From Saprospirales bacterium (GTDB lineage Bacteria > Bacteroidota > Bacteroidia > Chitinophagales > Saprospiraceae): DNA of 5,842 bases. The stretch spans positions 14,448-20,289 of the forward strand of contig DLXL01000230.1 in NCBI GenBank assembly GCA_003448025.1, read 5' to 3'. Of the stretch, positions 1 to 5,831 are shown piece by piece. The position numbers and the translations under genes were made by a program. Below the pieces are notes generated by a model. The model saw nothing but the letters and a program-made list of their open reading frames with translations. It did no database searches and was not told the origin of the DNA. How positions within the stretch are numbered: position 1 is the first letter of the stretch; each line of letters opens with the position of its first letter.

Positions 1-753
1 CCAATTACCACCCAAAGCGGTTCCACTGTAGAATCCGCGCTGATTATTCCGCGTAAAAGGCAGCCCCATCGCGCCCACGAACAAGCGGTTGGGGACGTTT
101 GGATCTACCAGTATTTTGGAGATAATACCCTGATTTTCCAGGCCAAGGTGCGTCCAGGTATCACCATAATCCATACTCATCCATACACCATCTCCAATAA
201 AAGGATACCCGCTGATGTTCGGATCGCCGGTGCCGGCAAATACCACATTGCCGTGAGATGGATCAAATGTTATATCACCGATGGATAAAAAGCTGTTGCC
301 GTCAAAAACCGGTCGCCAGTTCTGGCCACCATCATCCGTTTTCCAAATTCCCCCATGAGAATACCCGATCAGGATCAGGTCTGGATTAAACGGGCTCACC
401 GCAATGGTATTGATTCTGGCGCCAATATTGGCCGGGCCTTCCAGTTGCCAGGCGGTATTAAAGCCCGGATTTTCATCGCGTAATTGCGCGGCCTGGCTGG
501 CTGATTTTAACGCATTTCTGTATGTATTAACATCTGGCACAAAATCCGGCCATTCCCGCAAAGCAAAAAACCACTCAGCCGGGCGCAGATTGGCGCTGTC
601 TTGTTTTTCCTCCTGCGGAGCGATGGGAATGTTTGTGTCCGGAGGTGTTTGCTGTACGTTTTTGAGTAAAAAATACAAAAAGCCGAGCACTGCAGCGCCC
701 AAAACGAAGAGGTTACGGGCAGGAAAAGCAGATCGGGATTGGCGCTGAAACAT
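1..753 (-). CDS. Asp-box (BNR/sortilin-like) beta-propeller protein, N-terminal part, cut by window edge
   Basis: On the minus strand, an ATG at 753-751 opens a frame of 251 codons with no stop down to position 1, so the gene is partial at its 3' end. The product begins with a short basic stretch (R4, R7, R13) and a hydrophobic segment at about residues 14-31 (LFVLGAAVLGFLYFLL), which reads as an uncleaved membrane anchor or signal-anchor. A polar linker (about 32-58) follows. From about residue 100 the sequence has beta-propeller character: Asp-box motifs TDDGGQNW (139-146) and SMDYGDTW (193-200) fit S/T-x-D-x-G-x-T/N-W, each preceded by a blade pattern (ITFDPSHGNVVFAGTG; ILVDPNVPNRLFVG). 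Such repeats occur in sialidase-, GH74- and sortilin/VPS10-type propellers. Bacteroidota carry many copies as exported proteins of unknown function, often with a C-terminal sorting domain, which would lie outside this window. No catalytic residues can be assigned. The gene is divergent from the T9SS cargo gene at 995. Confidence 0.85.
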   Translation of the reverse strand, partial: MFQRQSRSAFPARNLFVLGAAVLGFLYFLLKNVQQTPPDTNIPIAPQEEKQDSANLRPAEWFFALREWPDFVPDVNTYRNALKSASQAAQLRDENPGFNTAWQLEGPANIGARINTIAVSPFNPDLILIGYSHGGIWKTDDGGQNWRPVFDGNSFLSIGDITFDPSHGNVVFAGTGDPNISGYPFIGDGVWMSMDYGDTWTHLGLENQGIISKILVDPNVPNRLFVGAMGLPFTRNNQRGFYSGTALGGNW

Positions 754-994
754 AATGCTTGGAGAAAGTAGTGATATCCGGAATGCGAAGATAGGGCGTT
801 ACCTGACTTTCTACACGGTCAAACCAGGCATTTTGCCCATAATGGCGATTCATACAGTAAAAGGGCTCTTCTGTCCTGGAAAGTGGTTGACTTAAACAGT
901 TTGCCTGAAAAAAAAATTTGTGCTGCCAACGCTGGTCATGTCAGGTTACGTCTTCCCGGTATTAAAATGTTTAAAAAACAACACAGCCCGCAAC

Positions 995-2689
995 ATGAAA
1001 AAACTACTGTTCTTACTCCCAATGTGGTGTTTACCACAACTTATTTTCGCCCAGGTGTGCGCTAATCCTCAATCTCAGATAGATATTCAGGGCAATAAAC
1101 TTAAAGCCAGAATCCTGAATGGCGGCGATTTGTTTACCGATTTCAGTTCCGGACAATTTATTCCTAACCCAACACCCGGTGGCGCTAAACCAAGTACTAT
1201 TTTTACGGCAGGCCTTTGGCTGGGTGGTATGGATCCGGGTGGCAACCTGAAATTGGCCGCCACAGATTACCGGAATAATAACAATTTTGATTTTTCTGCC
1301 GGCCCGCTTAAACCGGATGGCACCACCGATGCCAATACCTGTTCCAACTGGGATCGTCATTTTCGGGTAACGGACGATCGTATTGTAGCTTTTTTAGCCT
1401 CATTGCCGCTTACTGCAGACCAACTGAAGTCGCTCTATCCGGAAATAGCCGGCTGGCCGGGCATGGGAAATCCCCACTTTGAAGACGTTAACGGCTTCAG
1501 CCTGCCCAATGATCTGCAGGGCCTTGCTCCATTCTTTGATGGAAACGGCAACGGAATATATGATCCGTTGAATGGCGACTACCCTGCAGTGCTTGTTCGG
1601 GGAATGTTTCCTTTTGTACCTGCCGAGATCGTTTGGTGCGTGTTCAATGACCAAAAAGGTGGCGGAGTTCATAGCGCCAGCGGCGGAAAACCGCTACAAA
1701 TGGAAATACAACTGACCACCTGGACCTTTGACTGCCCCGATGTGCCCGTGTTGGATCGCACGCTGTTTACGGTGCACAAATTCATCAACAGAGCATCTGA
1801 AAATTGTGATTCTACATTCGTGGGTATTTGGGCAGATATTGATCTGGGTTGTTACCTGGATGATTATGTAGGCTGCAGCCCGGAATTGAGTACCATTTTT
1901 GCCTATAATCAGGACGCCGTGGACGGTCAGCCTGGCTCTACCTGCCAGGGAGCACTTACTTTCGGCAATACTCCCCCGGTGCAAACCATCTCTTTCCTGA
2001 ATCGCCCATTGGATAAATTTGTTGTACCTAACAGTGCCGGAAGCGGGAACCCGCCGGGAACCACCGATCCAATATCAGCAATACAATATTACAATTACCT
2101 CGCGGGCTCCTGGCGGGATGGCTCCCCAATCACCCAGGGAGGAAATGGTTATGGAGGAACAGTTCCGGTAAATCATCTTTATCCGGATGATCCATCCGAT
2201 CCAAATGGCTGGAGCATGTGCTCTGAACTCATTCCGTTCGGCGATGTCCGTTTGCTGGGGTCCTCGAAGTTTGGCTTGTTGCAACCTGGTGCAGTAGATG
2301 AATTGGTGATCGGATGGGCATTTCATACTGATCCTGACTTGCCTTGCGGCCTGGGTTCGGCCATGGAGGAAGTTCAGGTTCTTCGGAATATGTATGCCGG
2401 AGGTTTTGACCTGGTTTGTTCTGCACTGAGTACTTCTGTTTTGCCAAAGGAAAGCATCCGTTTGATGCCTAATCCTGCCTCAACCCAGGTGTTGGTGCAG
2501 CATACAGACCTTGCTCCAACGGCTATAAGAATAGTTGATGTACAGGGTAGGGTGGTTTTGGAACAGACCGCAGTATTTGGCCAAAATGAATCTACCGTTA
2601 ATATTGCCGGGTTGTCTTCCGGCCTTTATACGCTTCAATGTAACACCCATTCAGGGGTAGTGTCTCAAAAACTGGCCATCGTAAGATAG
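995..2689 (+). CDS. Secreted T9SS type A sorting-domain protein, function unknown
   Basis: The ATG at 995 is chosen because it opens a typical signal peptide (K2, K3, then LLFLLPMWCLPQLIF, likely cut after AQ at residue 20). The frame could extend up to 920 but would put 25 non-signal residues in front. The product is 564 aa. Residues about 479-564 form a type IX secretion C-terminal sorting domain (TIGR04183-like): MPNPAS at 491-496, IVDVQGRVV at 513-521, SGLYTL at 542-547 and a basic end, KLAIVR. The body resembles a Bacteroidota family of exported proteins that I recognise by its motifs but not by function: LNGGDLF (41-47), IFTAGLWLGGMD (69-80), CSNWDRHF (116-123), a calcium-loop-like DGNGNGIYDPLNGDYP (182-197), DIDLGCYLDDYVGC (281-294) and YYNYLAGSWRDG (365-376). 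The mature chain has 12 cysteines, which suggests disulfides outside the cytoplasm. It is predicted to cross the outer membrane by T9SS and be surface-attached or released. A weak -7-like box, AAAATTTG (913-920), lies upstream. Confidence 0.93.
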   Translation: MKKLLFLLPMWCLPQLIFAQVCANPQSQIDIQGNKLKARILNGGDLFTDFSSGQFIPNPTPGGAKPSTIFTAGLWLGGMDPGGNLKLAATDYRNNNNFDFSAGPLKPDGTTDANTCSNWDRHFRVTDDRIVAFLASLPLTADQLKSLYPEIAGWPGMGNPHFEDVNGFSLPNDLQGLAPFFDGNGNGIYDPLNGDYPAVLVRGMFPFVPAEIVWCVFNDQKGGGVHSASGGKPLQMEIQLTTWTFDCPDVPVLDRTLFTVHKFINRASENCDSTFVGIWADIDLGCYLDDYVGCSPELSTIFAYNQDAVDGQPGSTCQGALTFGNTPPVQTISFLNRPLDKFVVPNSAGSGNPPGTTDPISAIQYYNYLAGSWRDGSPITQGGNGYGGTVPVNHLYPDDPSDPNGWSMCSELIPFGDVRLLGSSKFGLLQPGAVDELVIGWAFHTDPDLPCGLGSAMEEVQVLRNMYAGGFDLVCSALSTSVLPKESIRLMPNPASTQVLVQHTDLAPTAIRIVDVQGRVVLEQTAVFGQNESTVNIAGLSSGLYTLQCNTHSGVVSQKLAIVR

Positions 2690-2715
2690 ATTTGGAGATG
2701 AACATAGTTTTTTTG

Positions 2716-2747
2716 GGTCCGGCCAGGTAACTGGCCGGGCCTTTTTT
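2716..2747 (+). terminator. Rho-independent terminator after the T9SS cargo gene
   Basis: Two 11-nt arms, GGTCCGGCCAG (2716-2726) and CTGGCCGGGCC (2731-2741), pair throughout with a single G-U wobble around a GTAA loop. Six T residues follow (2742-2747). It begins 26 nt after the stop at 2689. It has a T-tract only on the plus-strand side, so it should end plus-strand transcripts. Confidence 0.88.
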
Positions 2748-2758
2748 GATTCATGTTA

Positions 2759-2766
2759 TACCTTTG
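2759..2766 (+). promoter_or_regulatory. Candidate -7 promoter box of the alkD-like gene
   Basis: TACCTTTG matches the Bacteroidota primary sigma -7 consensus TAnnTTTG exactly. It lies 12 nt after the terminator T-tract and 15 nt before the ATG at 2782. No TTG sits at the usual 19-21 bp upstream, where the terminator stem lies, so the -33 half is missing or degenerate. If used, the start point would fall about 10 nt before the ATG and the leader would be very short. Confidence 0.38.
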
Positions 2767-2781
2767 AGCAGACTTCTGGAT

Positions 2782-3456
2782 ATGATAACACCCGAAAATT
2801 ATTATCAATTGGTACGTGAGCGCTTCCGTGCGCATGGCAAACCGGACGTTGCTCAGGGCCAAATGGCATATATGAGGCACCAGTTTGAGTATTTTGGATT
2901 AAAAATGCCTCAATGGACCGTACTTACCAAAGCCATTCATGCAGAATATGGTATTCCGGATGGTGAAGAACTGTACGCGCTGGTACGACTGTGTTTTCAG
3001 GATGAACACCGGGAAATGCACTATTTTGGACTGGAAACACTTCAAAAAGTACTAAAGAAACAGCCTCAGGACTGTATTTACTTTTTAGAAGAATTGATAC
3101 TTACCCGTTCCTGGTGGGATACAGTAGATTGGATCAACAAACTGGTAGGTCTGCACTTCAAAAAATATCCGGAACTCATAAAGCCTACCGTGGCGCGTTG
3201 GATGGATTCCGGAAATATATGGTTGCAGCGGGTCTGTATGATTTTTCAACTTGCCTACAAGGATAAGACAGACGAAGCATTGCTGTTTGATTGCGTGCGC
3301 AAACTGGCAACTTCCAAAGCGTTTTTCCTCCAAAAGGGAGCCGGATGGGCGTTGCGGCAATATGGTAAAATCAGACCGGAAGCTGTTCGGGAATTTTTGG
3401 ATAAACACCCTGTTTCAGCCCTCACCAAAAGAGAAGCAATGAAAAGTTTGAAGTAA
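2782..3456 (+). CDS. alkD: DNA alkylation repair enzyme, AlkD family (HEAT-like repeat DNA glycosylase)
   Basis: The predicted protein has 224 aa, close to the usual AlkD length. This family removes positively charged alkylated bases such as 3-methyladenine and 7-methylguanine from DNA, using a curved stack of HEAT-like helical repeats rather than base flipping. The sequence is mostly amphipathic helix, from NYYQLVRERF near the N terminus to KREAMKSLK at the end. Residues matching the known functional positions of Bacillus cereus AlkD (W109, D113, R148, W187) are visible: W112 and D116 in SWWDTVDW (110-117), R150 in IWLQRVC (146-152) and W189 in QKGAGWALRQYGK (184-196). The catalytic Asp and DNA-facing Trp/Arg thus appear intact. 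The ATG at 2782 is preferred over the in-frame TTG at 2746, which lies in the T-tract of the preceding terminator. The gene has terminators on both sides, so it is probably transcribed alone. It is cytoplasmic. A specificity differing from AlkD, as in AlkF/AlkG-like paralogues, cannot be excluded. Confidence 0.92.
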   Translation: MITPENYYQLVRERFRAHGKPDVAQGQMAYMRHQFEYFGLKMPQWTVLTKAIHAEYGIPDGEELYALVRLCFQDEHREMHYFGLETLQKVLKKQPQDCIYFLEELILTRSWWDTVDWINKLVGLHFKKYPELIKPTVARWMDSGNIWLQRVCMIFQLAYKDKTDEALLFDCVRKLATSKAFFLQKGAGWALRQYGKIRPEAVREFLDKHPVSALTKREAMKSLK

Positions 3457-3494
3457 CGGTGGGTTCAGCCGCCGTAGGGTTTGAGTAAAAACAC

Positions 3495-3532
3495 AACGCC
3501 CCGCCGGATTGAAATCCGGCGGGGCGTTTTTT
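3495..3532 (+). terminator. Strong rho-independent terminator after the alkD-like gene
   Basis: Two perfectly complementary 15-nt arms, AACGCCCCGCCGGAT (3495-3509) and ATCCGGCGGGGCGTT (3514-3528), flank a TGAA loop. The T run (3527-3532) follows. The hairpin starts 38 nt after the stop at 3456. On the minus strand the stem is followed by TTGTGTTTTT, so it may work in both directions and could also end a transcript from the small ORF at 3555-3644. Confidence 0.93.
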
Positions 3533-3554
3533 GTGCGTGGTGAAAGTTTTTTGG

Positions 3555-3644
3555 TTAGGCGGCCATTGGGGTTCGCAAGGCATAAATTTTTCTGCCGGCG
3601 TAAATAGCGGCTAATACCAGTGTGTAAGTGAAAGTGGCTGTCAT
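3555..3644 (-). CDS. Possible 29-residue hydrophobic small protein
   Basis: A minus-strand ATG (3644-3642) opens 29 codons ending in TAA (3557-3555). The peptide, MTATFTYTLVLAAIYAGRKI followed by YALRTPMAA, has a hydrophobic core at about residues 5-16 and then basic residues (R18, K19, R24), as in single-pass small membrane proteins. In its favour, it lies alone in a 470-nt gap and its stop is 23 nt before a hairpin that could terminate it. Against it, the ORF is short, there is no recognisable ribosome site or -7 box upstream, and I know no family for it. It may be chance coding in intergenic DNA. Confidence 0.27.
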   Translation of the reverse strand: MTATFTYTLVLAAIYAGRKIYALRTPMAA

Positions 3645-3753
3645 GGTTTAGTATTGTCGGTTTGGTGATTAAAAAGATGAATCGATTTCCAGGTTTAACC
3701 TGCTTGTTTCTTGGTATAAGGAGGAACGCGCACGTTGCCCGTTTCGCTGCCAG

Positions 3754-3835
3754 TAATTTAAAAAAAATAAAAAAATATTTTAAATAACTGAAAATCAATT
3801 ATTTATATCGAAATAACATTTGTTTTATTCTTCCT
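3754..3835. other. A/T-rich tract upstream of the blaI-M56 control region
   Basis: This stretch is almost entirely A and T, with A-runs at 3760-3768 and 3771-3775 and many TAAAT/ATTTA steps, in contrast to the mixed composition of the neighbouring genes. It lies just upstream of the operators and promoter of the repressor operon. It could act as an UP-like or bent element, but that is inference. No gene is visible in it, and the long minus-strand frame crossing it also runs through the terminator at 3495-3532. Confidence 0.5.
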
Positions 3836-3845
3836 TTTGTCTAAT

Positions 3846-3863
3846 CTACGAAAATTTTCGTAG
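3846..3863. promoter_or_regulatory. Operator 1, perfect palindrome, probable BlaI-type repressor site
   Basis: CTACGAAAATTTTCGTAG is a perfect 18-bp palindrome, and the flanking T3845 and A3864 extend the symmetry to 20 bp. BlaI/MecI repressors are dimers that bind dyads with TAC...GTA outer arms, in keeping with this site. It lies 65 bp upstream of the repressor start codon. That it binds the neighbouring repressor is inferred from position and symmetry. Confidence 0.82.
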
Positions 3864-3868
3864 AAAAA

Positions 3869-3901
3869 TTTGCAACTACGAAAACTTTCGTAGAATCTTT
3901 G
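3869..3901 (+). promoter_or_regulatory. Candidate promoter of the blaI-M56 operon
   Basis: TTTG at 3869-3872 (-33) and AATCTTTG at 3894-3901 (-7, one mismatch to TAnnTTTG) are separated by 21 bp, within the spacing known for Bacteroidota primary sigma promoters. Operator 2 fits between them. Transcription would start at about 3906-3910, giving a leader of about 20 nt. A similar but less well spaced pair (TTTG 3836-3839, AAAATTTG 3865-3872, 25 bp apart) surrounds operator 1. Confidence 0.47.
3876..3893. promoter_or_regulatory. Operator 2, near-perfect palindrome overlapping the promoter spacer
   Basis: CTACGAAAACTTTCGTAG differs from operator 1 by one central base (C for T), so one of nine pairs is broken. 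Its centre lies exactly 30 bp from that of operator 1, about three helical turns, which places both sites on the same face of the DNA and would suit cooperative binding of two dimers. The site fills most of the spacer between the proposed -33 and -7 boxes, so a bound repressor should exclude RNA polymerase. Confidence 0.82.
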
Positions 3902-3927
3902 CAACCGAAAAGTTTACCGAAGCTGAT

Positions 3928-4326
3928 ATGATATCCAAACCAACCGACTCAGAACTCGAAATTCTACACATCCTCTGGGAGCAGGGGCCATCTACGGTCC
4001 GGACCGTAAACGACCTGCTCAATGAACAACGCCGGAGTGGCCCGAAATCCAGAGACTCGGCCGGTTACACCACCACGCTCAAACTGATGCAGATCATGTT
4101 TGAAAAAGGCATGGTGAGCAGGCAGGAAGAAGGCCGCACGCATATCTACACGGCAATAGTGCTGGAAGGCGATACACAGGATCTGCTGCTTCAGGATTTT
4201 GTGGATAACGCTTTTCGAGGCAGTACAGCCCGGTTGGTGATGCAGGCATTGGGTAGCCACGAAGCGAGTTCGGAGGAGCTGGACGAAATCAAGGCTTTGA
4301 TTGCCAAAATTGAACAAGGGAAATAA
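3928..4326 (+). CDS. BlaI/MecI/CopY-family transcriptional repressor
   Basis: This is a 132-aa winged-helix repressor, the normal family size. The ATG at 3928 is chosen because family homology begins at once (PTDSELEILHILWEQGPSTV, 5-24). The frame stays open up to 3820, but that part only translates the operator repeats. The DNA-binding domain spans about residues 5-78: helix 1 with LWEQGPSTV, then TVNDLLNEQ, the recognition-helix region GYTTTLKLMQIM (46-57), and the wing EKGMVSRQEEGRTHIYTAIV (59-78). The C-terminal part (about 83-132) with LLLQDFVDNAFRGS and SSEELDEIKALI is the usual dimerisation region. A segment of about 10 residues, RRSGPKSRDS (35-44), lies between helix 2 and the GYTTTL motif and appears longer than in typical members. 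The Asn-Phe cleavage site known from staphylococcal MecI is not obvious. The protein probably represses its own operon through the two palindromes upstream and is relieved by the M56 protease encoded 20 nt downstream. Confidence 0.95.
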   Translation: MISKPTDSELEILHILWEQGPSTVRTVNDLLNEQRRSGPKSRDSAGYTTTLKLMQIMFEKGMVSRQEEGRTHIYTAIVLEGDTQDLLLQDFVDNAFRGSTARLVMQALGSHEASSEELDEIKALIAKIEQGK

Positions 4327-4346
4327 TCAACCACTATCATTAAGGT

Positions 4347-5831
4347 ATGACACCAACGACGGACGCCTTTTTTCGCGCTTTAGGCTGGGTTTTGGCGCAC
4401 TCCCTTTGGCAGGGTGCTTTGGTTGCGCTGGTTTTACTGGTGCTGCTCCCGCGCTTGCGATCAGCACACCAGCGGTATCTGGCCGCTTACCTCACCCTGA
4501 TGGGATTGCTTGTATCAGCAATCGGTACTTTTTTTTGGAAATATGAGCCTGCTATCGTAACCACAGTAGCGCCTGTATCCGCCGACAACATCCAGGCCAC
4601 AGAGATTTGGTGGTACAACGAGTGGCCTAAAACCACGCTTCCTGAGCAATTCAGCGCGTGGATGGATGCTAATCACACCTTTATTGTGACATTGTGGTCG
4701 GCAGGTCTCTTGTTCTTTTTGTTTCGCCTGGGAGGAGGCCTGCTTGGGGTTCATCGCTTGCGGACGCGCGGCGTGCGTACCCTTGAGGCGCCATGGCAGG
4801 AAAAAGTACAGTGGTTAGGACATCAAATGGGTATTCGCGGGAGCATTCAGTTGTTGGAGTCTGTTTTAGTACATGCGCCACTCACTGTGGGATGGATGAA
4901 ACCGCTGATCCTCCTGCCCATCGGCTTTGTGAACCAGCTTTCTGTGGCCGAAGTAGAAGCAGTACTTGCCCACGAACTGGCGCATATTGCCCGGCGCGAC
5001 TGGTTTTTCAACCTTCTGCAAGCATTTGTTGAAACATTATTCTATTACCATCCGGCAGTATGGTGGATCTCTCAGGTCATTCACCGGGAACGGGAAAATG
5101 CCTGTGATGATGTTGCATTAGCCATTACCGGAAACCCCATCGCTTTTGCCAAAGCATTGGTGCAGGTACAGGAGCTGGCCACTCCTGTTCCGGCGCTTGC
5201 CATGGCACTCGGTGGCAAACGACGTACCCTGCTCGAACGGGTGCGACGCATTCTCAATCAAGCACCACAACAACAACATCAAGTTATGGAAAAGATCACA
5301 GCAACCGTTATCCTGGTCGCACTACTGGCCCTGGTGGGTCTGAGGGCCAACACAGCGCCTGCCTTTGAAAAGGCGCTGGCACAAATCACCGAATTCCCGG
5401 CATCTTTTTTTGGCTTTGACCAGGAAGAAATGCCCACTGATACCTTACCTAAACCCAAAATTACCCGTAAAGTAACCCGGGAAGACGGCAATTCCCGTGT
5501 GGAAGCTGAATATCAAAACGGCGAACTTGCCAAACTGTACATAGACGGCAAAGAAATTCCGGCAGCAGAATTCACGGAACACGAGGCGTTGCTGGAGGAA
5601 TTAACAGAAGACCTGCCTGTGCCCCCCGCTGCCCCCGCTCGGCCTTCCTTCCCGGGTTTTTACCATTTCAATCATCCCGATTTTCCGGCAGCACCTGCTC
5701 CACTGGCGCCACTGCCATCCTTACCTCCAATGCCACCTTTGGAAGGATTTTCATTCGAAGATGGTATTAATGTGATTACAGATGAAGACGGCGACGGTAA
5801 TACCATTATAAAACTAAACGTAACTGGTTAG
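4347..5831 (+). CDS. M56-family (BlaR1-type) membrane zinc metallopeptidase without a visible penicillin-binding sensor domain
   Basis: The 494-aa product has BlaR1 architecture: hydrophobic segments at about 11-35, 44-64 and 111-131, a cytoplasmic protease domain, and a fourth hydrophobic segment at about 317-333. The zinc site is HELAH (209-213, catalytic E210), with ENACDD (250-255) supplying the likely third ligand E250. The family motif PLTVGWMKPLILLP is at 178-191. In BlaR1/MecR1, an extracellular ligand activates this protease, which leads to loss of the BlaI/MecI repressor. Here the tail after the last membrane segment has only about 160 residues: a charged part with NGELAKLYIDGKEIPAAEF (391-409), a Pro/Ala-rich stretch (about 424-466) and a DEDGDGN loop (479-485). 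No SxxK-type penicillin-binding fold is recognisable, so the inducing signal is unknown. The gene is 20 nt from the repressor and almost certainly co-transcribed; TAAGG at 4341-4345 lies very close to the ATG. Only 11 nt follow the stop, so further operon members may be outside the window. Confidence 0.95.
   Translation: MTPTTDAFFRALGWVLAHSLWQGALVALVLLVLLPRLRSAHQRYLAAYLTLMGLLVSAIGTFFWKYEPAIVTTVAPVSADNIQATEIWWYNEWPKTTLPEQFSAWMDANHTFIVTLWSAGLLFFLFRLGGGLLGVHRLRTRGVRTLEAPWQEKVQWLGHQMGIRGSIQLLESVLVHAPLTVGWMKPLILLPIGFVNQLSVAEVEAVLAHELAHIARRDWFFNLLQAFVETLFYYHPAVWWISQVIHRERENACDDVALAITGNPIAFAKALVQVQELATPVPALAMALGGKRRTLLERVRRILNQAPQQQHQVMEKITATVILVALLALVGLRANTAPAFEKALAQITEFPASFFGFDQEEMPTDTLPKPKITRKVTREDGNSRVEAEYQNGELAKLYIDGKEIPAAEFTEHEALLEELTEDLPVPPAAPARPSFPGFYHFNHPDFPAAPAPLAPLPSLPPMPPLEGFSFEDGINVITDEDGDGNTIIKLNVTG

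Larger units (their letters stand above)
3849..3905 (+). repeat. Imperfect tandem duplication of an operator-promoter unit
   Basis: A 28-nt unit (3849-3876), starting CGAAAATTTTCGTAGA and ending TTTGCAAC, recurs as a 27-nt unit (3879-3905), starting CGAAAACTTTCGTAGA and ending TTTGCAAC. With one gap and three mismatches about 24 of 28 columns agree; the copies are separated by TA. Each copy carries most of an operator and a TTTG box. A degenerate third start, CGAAAAGTTTACCG, follows at 3906-3919. The duplication also explains why the open frame upstream of 3928 repeats the peptide YENFRR. Confidence 0.8.

Noticed and set aside
404..748. Plus-strand ORF of 114 codons at 404-748
   Set aside because: It lies antisense to the propeller gene, whose minus-strand frame is fully open and has clear Asp-box motifs. 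Its own translation shows no family features.
920..994. N-terminal extension of the T9SS cargo protein by 25 residues
   Set aside because: The extension has no family features and would bury a typical signal peptide that starts at 995. The ATG at 995 is the better start.
883..1065. Plus-strand ORF of 60 codons at 883-1065
   Set aside because: It overlaps the signal peptide of the T9SS cargo gene in another frame and has no recognisable domain.
2746..2781. TTG start for the alkD-like gene at 2746
   Set aside because: This start is inside the terminator T-tract. The ATG at 2782 gives the normal family length and lies downstream of a consensus -7 box.
3716..3743. Shine-Dalgarno-like TAAGGAGGAA in the gap, as a sign of a hidden gene
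   Set aside because: The only nearby start is a TTG at about 3735 giving roughly eight codons before TAA. Bacteroidota rarely rely on this motif, so it is probably chance.
3415..3798. Minus-strand ORF of 127 codons at 3415-3798
   Set aside because: It runs through the strong terminator hairpin and the end of the alkD-like gene, and starts in the A/T-rich tract. Its composition is typical of chance translation.
3820..3927. N-terminal extension of the BlaI-type repressor by 36 residues
   Set aside because: The extra codons translate the two operators, giving a repeated YENFRR peptide. Family homology begins at the ATG at 3928.
4327..4346. Separate promoter between the repressor and M56 genes
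   Set aside because: The 20-nt gap has no room for a -33/-7 pair and contains no TTTG box. The two genes are best read as one transcript.
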